DNA from: Armatimonadota bacterium | GTDB lineage: Bacteria > Armatimonadota > Zipacnadia > Zipacnadales > UBA11051 | Direction: 5' to 3' | DNA length: 7,682 nt | Assembly: GCA_003542955.1 (NCBI GenBank) | Contig: DPJP01000044.1 | Location: 1-7,682 of the forward strand | Part shown: positions 1 to 7,160 of the stretch, in pieces | Position numbering within the stretch: position 1 is the stretch's first letter | Layout of the letters: each line of letters begins with the position of its first letter | Translations under genes and position numbers: made by a program | Notes under the pieces: model-generated | What the model was told of the DNA's origin: nothing | Seen by the model: only the letters and a program-made list of their open reading frames with translations | Databases searched by the model: none

Positions 1-58
1 TGCATCTATACTGAACCCTCCCACCGACGCGAAACAGCCGGCGGGATCGGGGGGCGGA

Positions 59-1708
<1,650 letters not shown>

Positions 1709-1724
1709 TCAATCGTCGGTCGGG

Positions 1725-2009
1725 TCAGACCCGCACCGCCAGGATTGAGTGCTCGTCCACGAGCAGGTACTCCTCGCCGTCGACTTTGATCTCGGTGCCG
1801 CCGTACTCGGTGTAGATGATGACGTCGTCGACCTTCACCGACATCGGCTGGCGCGTCCCGTCGTCCAGCAGCCTCCCGGGGCCTGCTGCGATGACCTTCC
1901 CCTCACGCGGCTTGTGCTGGGCCGTCTCAGGCAGAATGATACCACCTGCGGTCTTATCCTCGGCCTCCAGGGGCTGGACCAGAACGCGGTCATTGAGCGG
2001 CTGTAGCAT
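1725..2009 (-). CDS. groES: GroES, 10-kDa co-chaperonin
   Basis: Co-chaperonin that caps the GroEL ring. The chosen start gives 94 residues, normal for the family. It begins MLQPLNDRVLVQPLEAEDKT, matching the canonical 'iePLxDRVlvkp' N-terminus. The GroEL-binding mobile loop follows (about residues 16-33, TAGGIILPETAQHKPREG), then GKVIAAGPGR and the C-terminal VDGEEYLLVDEHSILAV. The frame is open back to 2105, but the extra N-terminal residues resemble nothing in the family and run into the 5' leader. The internal ATG at 2009 has a good Shine-Dalgarno, so it is taken as the start. It is the first gene of the groESL operon, with a leader of about 145 nt if transcription starts near 2154. Confidence 0.98.
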   Translation of the reverse strand: MLQPLNDRVLVQPLEAEDKTAGGIILPETAQHKPREGKVIAAGPGRLLDDGTRQPMSVKVDDVIIYTEYGGTEIKVDGEEYLLVDEHSILAVRV

Positions 2010-2017
2010 GGGCAATA

Positions 2018-2027
2018 CACCACCTTC
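2018..2027 (-). promoter_or_regulatory. Ribosome binding site of groES
   Basis: On the minus strand this reads GAAGGTGGTG, one mismatch from the AAGGAGGTG consensus, and is centred about 10 nt before the ATG at 2009. It settles the short 94-residue start over the longer open frame. Confidence 0.75.
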
Positions 2028-2118
2028 ATGGCGAGAATCGTGAGACGGCGCGAGCCGGGGGCTTGTGCAAGCCGCCTCAGATCGGTCTACGCTGTCCGCG
2101 ATCACGTCTCCGGATGTG

Positions 2119-2149
2119 CTTTAGCACTCTATCGGATAGAGTGCTAAAG
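2119..2149 (-). promoter_or_regulatory. CIRCE operator (HrcA binding site)
   Basis: A perfect match to the CIRCE consensus: TTAGCACTC (2121-2129), a 9-nt spacer, GAGTGCTAA (2139-2147). The dyad extends into the spacer and outwards: arms CTTTAGCACTCTATC (2119-2133) and GATAGAGTGCTAAAG (2135-2149) are exact reverse complements around a single central G at 2134. It lies immediately downstream of the predicted groES start site, the normal position for HrcA repression relieved by heat shock. hrcA itself is not in the window. Confidence 0.98.
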
Positions 2150-2160
2150 TGATTGGGCCT

Positions 2161-2188
2161 ATTATAGCGCGCTGGAGGCGAAAGTCAA
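2161..2188 (-). promoter_or_regulatory. Housekeeping promoter of groESL
   Basis: On the minus strand, -35 TTGACT (2183-2188) and a perfect -10 TATAAT (2161-2166) are separated by 16 bp. This predicts a start site near 2154, just before the CIRCE dyad. It is a strong vegetative-sigma-type promoter, consistent with repressor control rather than a dedicated heat-shock sigma factor. Confidence 0.88.
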
Positions 2189-2411
2189 GCCCCGCGTTCC
2201 ACTGCTACAGCCCCTTCTTCATCCCTCCACGCAAACACGCGGCGGCTGCGCCATGCCAGGCCACGGCTGCGCGGTGACCGCCGAAGACAGTGCTGACGGG
2301 CAACGGCGAACGGACCGAGCCGCCGCCCTGTGCCGGTCATTGGCGTCACATGATGAGACGCGGCCCCACCAGCGCGCCCCGACCGATGGCGGGTGCGCCC
2401 GAGGGGGGCCT

Positions 2412-2426
2412 GCGGCATTCTGCCGC
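2412..2426. repeat. Short dyad abutting the riboswitch promoter
   Basis: GCGGCA (2412-2417), loop TTC, TGCCGC (2421-2426) is a perfect 6-bp inverted repeat whose right arm ends exactly at the -35 hexamer of the rightward promoter. It could be an operator or simply a GC-rich chance dyad. It has no T-tract, so a terminator is unlikely. The rest of 2189-2411 shows no gene or recognisable element. Confidence 0.35.
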
Positions 2427-2455
2427 TTGACATGGGGCGTGGGATTTGGTAGCGT
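2427..2455 (+). promoter_or_regulatory. Probable promoter of the B12-riboswitch transcript
   Basis: A consensus -35 TTGACA (2427-2432), a 17-bp spacer, and a weaker -10 TAGCGT (2450-2455) that keeps the most conserved T, A and final T. The predicted start, near 2462, is about 17 nt before the first riboswitch helix, which fits well. Confidence 0.65.
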
Positions 2456-2478
2456 CTCAACTACAACCTGATATCGAT

Positions 2479-2650
2479 GGCTTGTGGAGCGAGCGTCGCG
2501 CGCGACGCTTATGGGAAGACGGTGTGAATCCGTCGCTGCCCCGCAACTGTGACCGGTGACGAACCCCACGCGGTAACCACTGGGCCCAAGCGGCCTGGGA
2601 AGGTGTGGGGGGAGGATGACCCGGAAGCCAGGAGACCGGCCCACAACCTG
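2479..2650 (+). promoter_or_regulatory. Cobalamin (B12) riboswitch
   Basis: All hallmark blocks of the cobalamin aptamer occur in order. There is a P3-like hairpin, a perfect 18-nt palindrome (AGCGTCGCG/CGCGACGCT, 2492-2509). It is followed by ATGGGAAGACGG with the GACGG/CCGTC stem (2518-2522/2530-2534) around GTGTGAATCC. Next come GCCCCGCAACTGTGA (B12-box region, ending about 2552), AACCACTGGG (2575-2584), TGGGAAGG (2596-2603) and GACCCGGAAGCCAGGAGACC (2618-2637). The closing helix pairs TTGTGG (2482-2487) with CCACAA (2641-2646), extended by GG/CC past a bulged C. Sequence after 2650, with a CTCC/GGAG-type hairpin near 2664-2676, may provide the kissing-loop partner. The family senses adenosylcobalamin or a related form and normally turns expression off when it is bound. 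The next gene downstream, and so the apparent target, is the pseudopilin-like gene at 2786. Confidence 0.96.
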
Positions 2651-2696
2651 CCGACCAGTCATCTCCTCGCGGGAGGGGGGTGTGGGCTCTGTTCTC

Positions 2697-2729
2697 AAGC
2701 GGCCGCCCCCTGGGCGGCTTGTTTCGTTT
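2697..2729 (+). terminator. Intrinsic terminator of the riboswitch expression platform
   Basis: GCCGCCC (2702-2708), loop CCT, GGGCGGC (2712-2718) forms a perfect 7-bp GC stem, which AAGC...GCTT can lengthen with a bulge. A T-rich run TTGTTTCGTTT (2719-2729) follows. It lies between the aptamer and the ribosome binding site at 2771, the position expected for B12-dependent attenuation. The T-tract is interrupted, so efficiency is uncertain. Confidence 0.7.
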
Positions 2730-2770
2730 CACCAGCCGGTGCGCCAGCCGTCGATACTCACCTCGGCTTC

Positions 2771-2776
2771 AGGAGG
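2771..2776 (+). promoter_or_regulatory. Ribosome binding site deciding the pseudopilin start
   Basis: A perfect AGGAGG lies 9 nt before the ATG at 2786. The reading frame is open upstream to 2549, but that part lies inside the riboswitch and terminator, so it is not coding. Confidence 0.85.
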
Positions 2777-2785
2777 CGTCCGACT

Positions 2786-3514
2786 ATGCACGCGTATCGC
2801 GCAGCCGGCAACAAAGGCTTCACCCTCATCGAGCTTCTCGTTGTGATCGCGATCATCGCGATTCTCGCCGCGATCCTCTTCCCCGTCTTCGCCAGGGCAC
2901 GCGAGAAGGCACGGCAGACGATGTGCCTGTCCAATGTCAAGCAGTTGGGTCTTGCCTGGCTTATGTACGCGCAGGACTACGACGAGATGGCCTGCCCCTC
3001 GTACTACTACTCCAGCGACTGGCGCTACGAGTATGCCTGGGACTTCGTTCTTGACTGGGCTACGCTCGTCGGCGGCAATCCGGCGTTCAGCCATGGCCTG
3101 CTCGGGGCCTACACCAAGAGCGGCCAGATAAGCTCATGCCCGAGCTTCCACGGCAACGCCTGGGGGCGTCCGTACGCCGGGTATGCCTACAACGCCACGT
3201 ACATCGGCGGCGATATCTTCGGGGGGACCCCGATCGCCGCTCTCGGCGCGATCGCCGCACCCGCTGAGACCGCCCTCATTGCCGAAGGCGGATACGGCGA
3301 CCCACCGGCAGCCACCAACTACCTGCGTGCCCCCAATGACCCCACCGGCCTGTACCAGGCGGGAATGGTGGACTTCCGCCACAACGGCACAGCCAACGTC
3401 GCCTACTGCGACGGCCACGCCAAGGCCGTCACAACCAAGGTCAACGCGGGCGGGTACAACTACCCACAGACGGGCGCGCTCTCCATGGATGACTCGGCGT
3501 ACGATCTGAACTGA
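2786..3514 (+). CDS. Prepilin-type H-X9-DG (DUF1559-like) protein
   Basis: A 242-residue type IV pilin-like/pseudopilin-like protein. The short basic leader [11 protein letters not shown] ends in a prepilin peptidase site, G11|F12. FTLIE follows, with the conserved Glu at mature position 5, and then a hydrophobic helix to about residue 35. [13 protein letters not shown] continues from there. The C-terminal half is Gly/Tyr/Ala-rich. It carries H199-(9 residues)-D209-G210, the motif that defines the prepilin-associated H-X9-DG family. Such proteins are inserted in the inner membrane and may build pseudopilus-like or surface structures; their exact role is mostly unknown. Cysteines at 47, 70, 118 and 208 could form disulfides. 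The start is set by AGGAGG at 2771. It sits directly downstream of a cobalamin riboswitch, an unusual pairing. The family assignment is firm; the biological role is unknown. Confidence 0.93.
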   Translation: MHAYRAAGNKGFTLIELLVVIAIIAILAAILFPVFARAREKARQTMCLSNVKQLGLAWLMYAQDYDEMACPSYYYSSDWRYEYAWDFVLDWATLVGGNPAFSHGLLGAYTKSGQISSCPSFHGNAWGRPYAGYAYNATYIGGDIFGGTPIAALGAIAAPAETALIAEGGYGDPPAATNYLRAPNDPTGLYQAGMVDFRHNGTANVAYCDGHAKAVTTKVNAGGYNYPQTGALSMDDSAYDLN

Positions 3515-3590
3515 GCCGCGCTGCGCCCACTCCCGTTCAGCAGGCCCGACCATTCCAGGCGACGCACAGGTGCCGGTTCCTTCATCGTCG

Positions 3591-3627
3591 AACTGCCAGG
3601 CGGCCAGAGCAGTTGGCGCATCGCGCC
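3591..3627 (+). repeat. Tandem stem-loops in the pseudopilin-sialidase gap
   Basis: Stem 1 is AACTGC (3591-3596) with GCAGTT (3609-3614). Stem 2, immediately adjacent, is GGCGC (3615-3619), loop ATC, GCGCC (3623-3627). A second AACTGCT at 3647-3653 can pair with AGCAGTT (3608-3614), competing with stem 1. No T-tract follows, so a classic terminator is not supported. The rest of the 3515-3689 gap shows no gene or promoter that I can defend. Confidence 0.4.
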
Positions 3628-3668
3628 TGAGGGTCCAATCTGGGGGAACTGCTGCGTGCCCTCACGGC

Positions 3669-3677
3669 AGGAGGGAG
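3669..3677 (+). promoter_or_regulatory. Likely ribosome binding site of the sialidase-like gene
   Basis: AGGAGGGAG lies 12 nt before the GTG at 3690. The spacing is slightly long, but it is the only strong purine-rich site near the point where family-like protein sequence begins. Confidence 0.5.
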
Positions 3678-3689
3678 TTCGCCGTCACT

Positions 3690-4979
3690 GTGCTCAAGTC
3701 TGTCGTGTCGCGCGATGACACCATCTACGAGTGCTTTCCCGACCTCGCACAGACGCCGGACGGCACCCTCATCTGCGTCTACCGCGAGTGCATGTTCCAC
3801 GCGCCCTATCCGTTCTCCCGCATCGCCTGCCGCCGCAGCCTCGATGGCGGCCGCACATGGCTCCCGAAGCAGATCGTCGATGAATGCGTTGCCGAGCCGG
3901 AGCGCGTAGAGGTAGATCGGGAGTGGTTGTGCGAGGATGCGCTGGCCGGATACGAGCAGAGCCGGGCACGCGTAACGGAGCAGTGGAAGATCGGCGCCTC
4001 GATCAACTGCCAGCGGCTCATCTGCCTGAGTGACGGCTCGCTGTTGATGGTGGCCGACATCCATCATGCCGAGGGCAGCGCGCACGCCTGGAGTATGCTG
4101 TTCTACCGCAGCCAGGACGGCGGAGCAACATGGAGCGGCCCCGAGGACCCCGGCATCCACGACGTGCTGGTACCGTCTCTCGCCGAGCTTCGAGATGGAC
4201 GCATCCTGCTGGGAGCAAGCATCCTCGAGCACGACTCTGCCGGGCAGGCAATCGAGACACAGCTTGTCTTCTGCTCCACCGACCGCGGCCACACATGGTC
4301 AGAGCCGGTCATCATCCCGAGCGAGCCGGGTCAGGACTTCTCGGAGGGCAGCTTTGTCGAACTCGATGATGGCACGCTGCTGGGCATCCTGCGCGATGAC
4401 AAGCTCGGCCGCGGCTACAAGGTGCTCTCCAGCGACGGCGGACTGACATGGAAGGGCCCCTGGCCGACGAAGCTCATTGGGCTCGCGGGCAGACCGAAGG
4501 CGGGCGTGCTCAGCACCGGCGAGGTCTGCATCACCTACAGGATGGATGTCCCCAATGAGATGCTGGCGCTGCACCTGATGACGCAGGATGCCGCCCGCGT
4601 CGAGGGTGATCTGGCCGTCATCCCGCGGCAGCCGATGCCGGAGGACAAGCCCGGTCTCGACGTCACCGATCCCTCACAGCCTTGGTACATGACCAGCTAC
4701 TACCCCGGCAGGACGGTGGTGCTGGACATGGACCGCAGCGTGCATCGGGATGAAGGCTACTCGGGCTGGGTGGAACTGCCCAACGGCGACATCTACGTGG
4801 TCGACTACATCAATGACGATGCCCCACTGGCACACATCCGCAGCTACCTGGTGAACCGCTCCGATGTCATCCTGTTCCCGGCAGGCGACCTGCCCTGGCT
4901 GCACCCCTCCTGGCAACCGTTTGTGAGGATGAGCCGCGCCATGGCGGAGAGGCAGTACCTGCGTCCGGAGGGCCCATAG
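3690..4979 (+). CDS. Sialidase/BNR-repeat family protein
   Basis: A 429-residue six-bladed beta-propeller-type protein of the sialidase/neuraminidase (BNR) superfamily. Four Asp boxes (S-x-D-x-G-x-T-W) are visible: SLDGGRTW (50-57), SQDGGATW (141-148), STDRGHTW (196-203) and SSDGGLTW (247-254). The N-terminal FPDLAQTPDGTLICVYRE (16-33) and C-terminal YSGWVELPNGDIYVVDY are typical propeller strands. SRIACRRS (43-50) may correspond to the sialidase (F/Y)RIP-like region with its first catalytic Arg. The full Arg triad, Asp and Tyr/Glu cannot be assigned without alignment, so hydrolase activity on sialic acid is not certain. No signal peptide or membrane segment is seen, suggesting a cytoplasmic protein or an unusual export route. 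The frame is open to a GTG at 3570, but the extra 40 residues look non-coding. GTG 3690, with AGGAGGGAG upstream, is preferred, while the end is certain. Confidence 0.85.
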   Translation: MLKSVVSRDDTIYECFPDLAQTPDGTLICVYRECMFHAPYPFSRIACRRSLDGGRTWLPKQIVDECVAEPERVEVDREWLCEDALAGYEQSRARVTEQWKIGASINCQRLICLSDGSLLMVADIHHAEGSAHAWSMLFYRSQDGGATWSGPEDPGIHDVLVPSLAELRDGRILLGASILEHDSAGQAIETQLVFCSTDRGHTWSEPVIIPSEPGQDFSEGSFVELDDGTLLGILRDDKLGRGYKVLSSDGGLTWKGPWPTKLIGLAGRPKAGVLSTGEVCITYRMDVPNEMLALHLMTQDAARVEGDLAVIPRQPMPEDKPGLDVTDPSQPWYMTSYYPGRTVVLDMDRSVHRDEGYSGWVELPNGDIYVVDYINDDAPLAHIRSYLVNRSDVILFPAGDLPWLHPSWQPFVRMSRAMAERQYLRPEGP

Positions 4980-4999
4980 GGTCTGCAGTCGGGCAGACC
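4980..4999 (+). other. Stem-loop directly after the sialidase-like gene
   Basis: GGTCTGC (4980-4986), loop AGTCGG, GCAGACC (4993-4999) is a perfect 7-bp inverted repeat that begins one base after the TAG stop. No T-run follows, so it may be an RNA-stabilising 3' hairpin or a weak terminator rather than a strong intrinsic one. Confidence 0.45.
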
Positions 5000-5100
5000 G
5001 CCGATGCCTGAGTTGCGGGTGCCCCGACAGGTACCTGGCGCCCATTCGGCGAAGTGCCCGGCGACGATCTCGTCGACACCGCCGCGCGGGAGGGCTCTCC

Positions 5101-5880
5101 ATGGGCGCCTCGGGACCACTGCCGACCTTCGAGGTCGAGGACCGCACGTTTACTCGACTCATCCTCGGCCACAACCCGTTCCTGGGCTTCTCGTACATCA
5201 GCAAGGCCCGCTCGATTGAGTACCAGGAGCGGTTCAATGGATATGAGCCCGTGCGGGACATCCTTGTCAGCGCCATTGGCATGGGCGTACGCAGCATGAT
5301 GCTCAGCACCGGCCACGAGCGCAGCGAGCCCATCGCCCGGGCCATCCAGGCCGCGCAGGAGCAGACCGGCGTCCAGATGACCAACCTCGTCATCATCGGC
5401 CCCGACTTCAGTGACCATCTGGACTTTCTCCGGCGCGTCGGGTGCAACGTCTGCTTGATCCACGGTCAGCGGACCGACTCCTACTTCCAGCGCGCGCAAG
5501 GCACCTTCTCCCCCGAGTTCACAGACCTCACGGCAGCCATCCGCGCCGAGGGCTTTGTGCCCGGCATGTCCTCACACAACGGCGGGGAGACCATCCCCCT
5601 GGCCGAGAAGTACGATGTGGCAGTGGTCAATACCCCGATCAACAAGATCGCCTGGCGGATGTGCCCGTGTGTCGAGCAGGTACTGGCGACGGTGCGGGCA
5701 TGCTCGAAGAAGGTCATTGCGATGAAGCCGCTGGCGATGGGCCGGGTCGCGCCTGCTGAGGGCATGGACTACATCTTCAGCGTGCCGGGCGTCGACGGCG
5801 TATGCGTCGGCATCGGCACTCCCGCGGAGGCCGAGGAGACGTTCGGCCTGGGGGCCCAGGCGATGGCGAGCTGTCGGTGA
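5101..5880 (+). CDS. TIM-barrel protein, aldo/keto-reductase-like
   Basis: A 259-residue soluble protein with a predicted alternating beta/alpha pattern. I recognise only distant aldo/keto reductase (AKR) features. LILGHNPFLGFSY (20-32) resembles the first strand. LIHG (119-122) falls where AKRs place the catalytic His. VVNTPIN (175-181) and IAMKPLAMGR (206-215) match late AKR strands. VDGVCVGIGTPAEAEETF (231-248) resembles the C-terminal cofactor-binding strand and helix. The usual AKR Asp, Tyr and Lys are not evident in the first half (for example, a Met/Leu-rich MMLSTGHER at 66-74), so a different activity is likely. AKRs proper reach about 270-330 residues, so this is slightly short. The ATG has GGGAGGG (5088-5094) 6 nt upstream. 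It follows the sialidase-like gene by 121 bp on the same strand and probably works with it. The substrate is unknown. Confidence 0.75.
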   Translation: MGASGPLPTFEVEDRTFTRLILGHNPFLGFSYISKARSIEYQERFNGYEPVRDILVSAIGMGVRSMMLSTGHERSEPIARAIQAAQEQTGVQMTNLVIIGPDFSDHLDFLRRVGCNVCLIHGQRTDSYFQRAQGTFSPEFTDLTAAIRAEGFVPGMSSHNGGETIPLAEKYDVAVVNTPINKIAWRMCPCVEQVLATVRACSKKVIAMKPLAMGRVAPAEGMDYIFSVPGVDGVCVGIGTPAEAEETFGLGAQAMASCR

Positions 5881-5900
5881 CGGAGAGCCGTCATTCACCG
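5875..5900. terminator. Shared palindrome across two converging stop codons
   Basis: TGACGG (5878-5883), loop AGAG, CCGTCA (5888-5893) is a perfect 6-bp stem. Its left arm contains the TGA of the plus-strand gene, and its right arm contains the complement of the TGA of the minus-strand gene. An alternative outer pairing, CGGTGA (5875-5880) with TCACCG (5895-5900), stacks on CGG/CCG. There is no T-tract on either side, so a bidirectional terminator role is possible but weakly supported. Confidence 0.4.
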
Positions 5901-7132
5901 TAGTACCTGTCGACCACGCTGTTGACGGTTGCGGCCCAGAGCGTCAGGTTCTGGGGATCGTTGGCTATGGTGCTGATGTCCTTGAGCACAAACTCGAGTG
6001 GCGTGCGGTTTGCCAGGCATACCTCGCAGTAGCGGGAGATCTCCTTCGCGACCGGTTCCGCGCCGAACTCCGTGTGCGCCACGGCGGCGGGGTTCGGTCG
6101 TGCGCCCAGCACGTAGTCCGGTCCGATACTCTCGGCGGCCTTTGCTGCATCGGCCCACGGCGTGATAGCGACCTTACGCAGGTTGCTGAAGCGCTTGCGC
6201 AGGATATCCACCTTCATGTCCAGCGGTTCACAGCACCCATAGTAGAGCAGTCCGCAGTCTCCGAAGAGCCTCTGGTTGTAGGCCAGGTCGAACTCATCGT
6301 GCATCGCGGGAGACACGGCGCTGAATATCTGCGCTGAACAGCGTCCCCAGACGTGCCTACGCGATGCCTTCTCGGATGGGTCGACAGGCGGGAGGTCACG
6401 CGTGCATGCAGGCGTGCAGTGGAGCAGTATCTGGTCCGGGTCCAGCAACCCCAGGTCCTCATACTGCCTGAACTGCGCCTCTGCAATCTCCACGAACCGC
6501 TCTAACGTCCGGTGCATGAAGTCAGGGCGGCCTGCCAGATCCATGAGAAGAGCGTCCACGCCGCGCAACACTGAGATCATGTCCCAGATGTGGTACGAGA
6601 CGGCATGGCCGTGCAATTCGACCTCCATGAGCCCATCGAGAACGGCTGTAGCCTGCTCCATTGCAGCTTCTGTAGCGTCGCGGTCGTACGCTATCTCCGG
6701 TGGATGAAGCTTGTCCAGGTCCGCATCTGTCGCGAGCTGGTCGGAGTACCTGTGCGATGAGATGTAGGCGCCGGTATCGCCCTGGACGCAGACCTCCTGC
6801 ACGTCGATCCCAATACCCGTTGAGCGTGAGCGCTTGCCGACGCGGAACACGGGTGGTATGACCGTGTCGACCTGGAAGTGCTCCCACTGATACAGAGCGC
6901 GCCGCATTGCGCCTTCCAGCCACTGCAGTTCGGGGACGCAGACGCATTTGAGCGCATCGTCCCGGATCTCGCCCCACGGCACTTCATCGATCAGGACGAC
7001 CGGGCGCACCACCTCGAGGTCGTTGCTGCGAGCGTAGCGCTCCAGCCGCTGCTTCTGGATGTCCAGGTGGGCGATTTCACTGTAGCGACCGGCAAGTTCG
7101 CGGAGGACCTCCATATTGGCTGCGTCGATCAT
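5891..7132 (-). CDS. Uroporphyrinogen decarboxylase (URO-D/MtaA-like) family protein
   Basis: A 413-residue cytoplasmic TIM-barrel-type protein of the URO-D superfamily. That superfamily holds haem-pathway HemE and the zinc-dependent methyltransferases (MtaA, MtbA, CmuA type) that act on corrinoid proteins. Family-like stretches are DLGLLDPDQILLHCTPACTR (226-245), FGDCGLLYYGCCEPLD (290-305), LRKVAITPWAD (318-328) and DYVLGARPNP (339-348). It lacks an obvious HemE N-terminal signature and is longer than HemE (about 350), so a haem role is unlikely. The methyltransferases bind zinc with H-x-C plus a later Cys. Here HC (238-239) and CC (300-301) could play that part, but the spacing differs (H-C, not H-x-C), so this is inference. 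The ATG at 7132 has TTGGAGA about 11 nt upstream. The gene converges on the TIM-barrel gene with 10 bp between stops. The superfamily is fairly sure; the substrate is unknown. Confidence 0.82.
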   Translation of the reverse strand: MIDAANMEVLRELAGRYSEIAHLDIQKQRLERYARSNDLEVVRPVVLIDEVPWGEIRDDALKCVCVPELQWLEGAMRRALYQWEHFQVDTVIPPVFRVGKRSRSTGIGIDVQEVCVQGDTGAYISSHRYSDQLATDADLDKLHPPEIAYDRDATEAAMEQATAVLDGLMEVELHGHAVSYHIWDMISVLRGVDALLMDLAGRPDFMHRTLERFVEIAEAQFRQYEDLGLLDPDQILLHCTPACTRDLPPVDPSEKASRRHVWGRCSAQIFSAVSPAMHDEFDLAYNQRLFGDCGLLYYGCCEPLDMKVDILRKRFSNLRKVAITPWADAAKAAESIGPDYVLGARPNPAAVAHTEFGAEPVAKEISRYCEVCLANRTPLEFVLKDISTIANDPQNLTLWAATVNSVVDRYYGE

Positions 7133-7160
7133 TGCTCACATCGTCTCCAAGTGTGACGGA

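Noticed and set aside
2010..2105. N-terminal extension of GroES
   Set aside because: The extra 32 residues have no counterpart in the family, and the internal ATG has a Shine-Dalgarno and the canonical GroES start.
2219..2698. Minus-strand open frame opposite the riboswitch
   Set aside because: It overlaps the riboswitch and promoter, is Arg/Pro-rich with no family features, and has no ribosome binding site.
2549..2785. Long N-terminal extension of the pseudopilin-like frame
   Set aside because: It lies within the cobalamin aptamer and terminator. The perfect AGGAGG and the prepilin leader place the start at 2786.
3506..3540. CTGAAC/GTTCAG inverted repeat after the pseudopilin stop
   Set aside because: The arms are 6 bp with a 23-nt loop and no T-tract, too weak to call a terminator.
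3570..3689. Longer start (GTG 3570) for the sialidase-like protein
   Set aside because: No ribosome binding site, non-protein-like composition, and overlap with stem-loops. The GTG at 3690 is better, though not proven.
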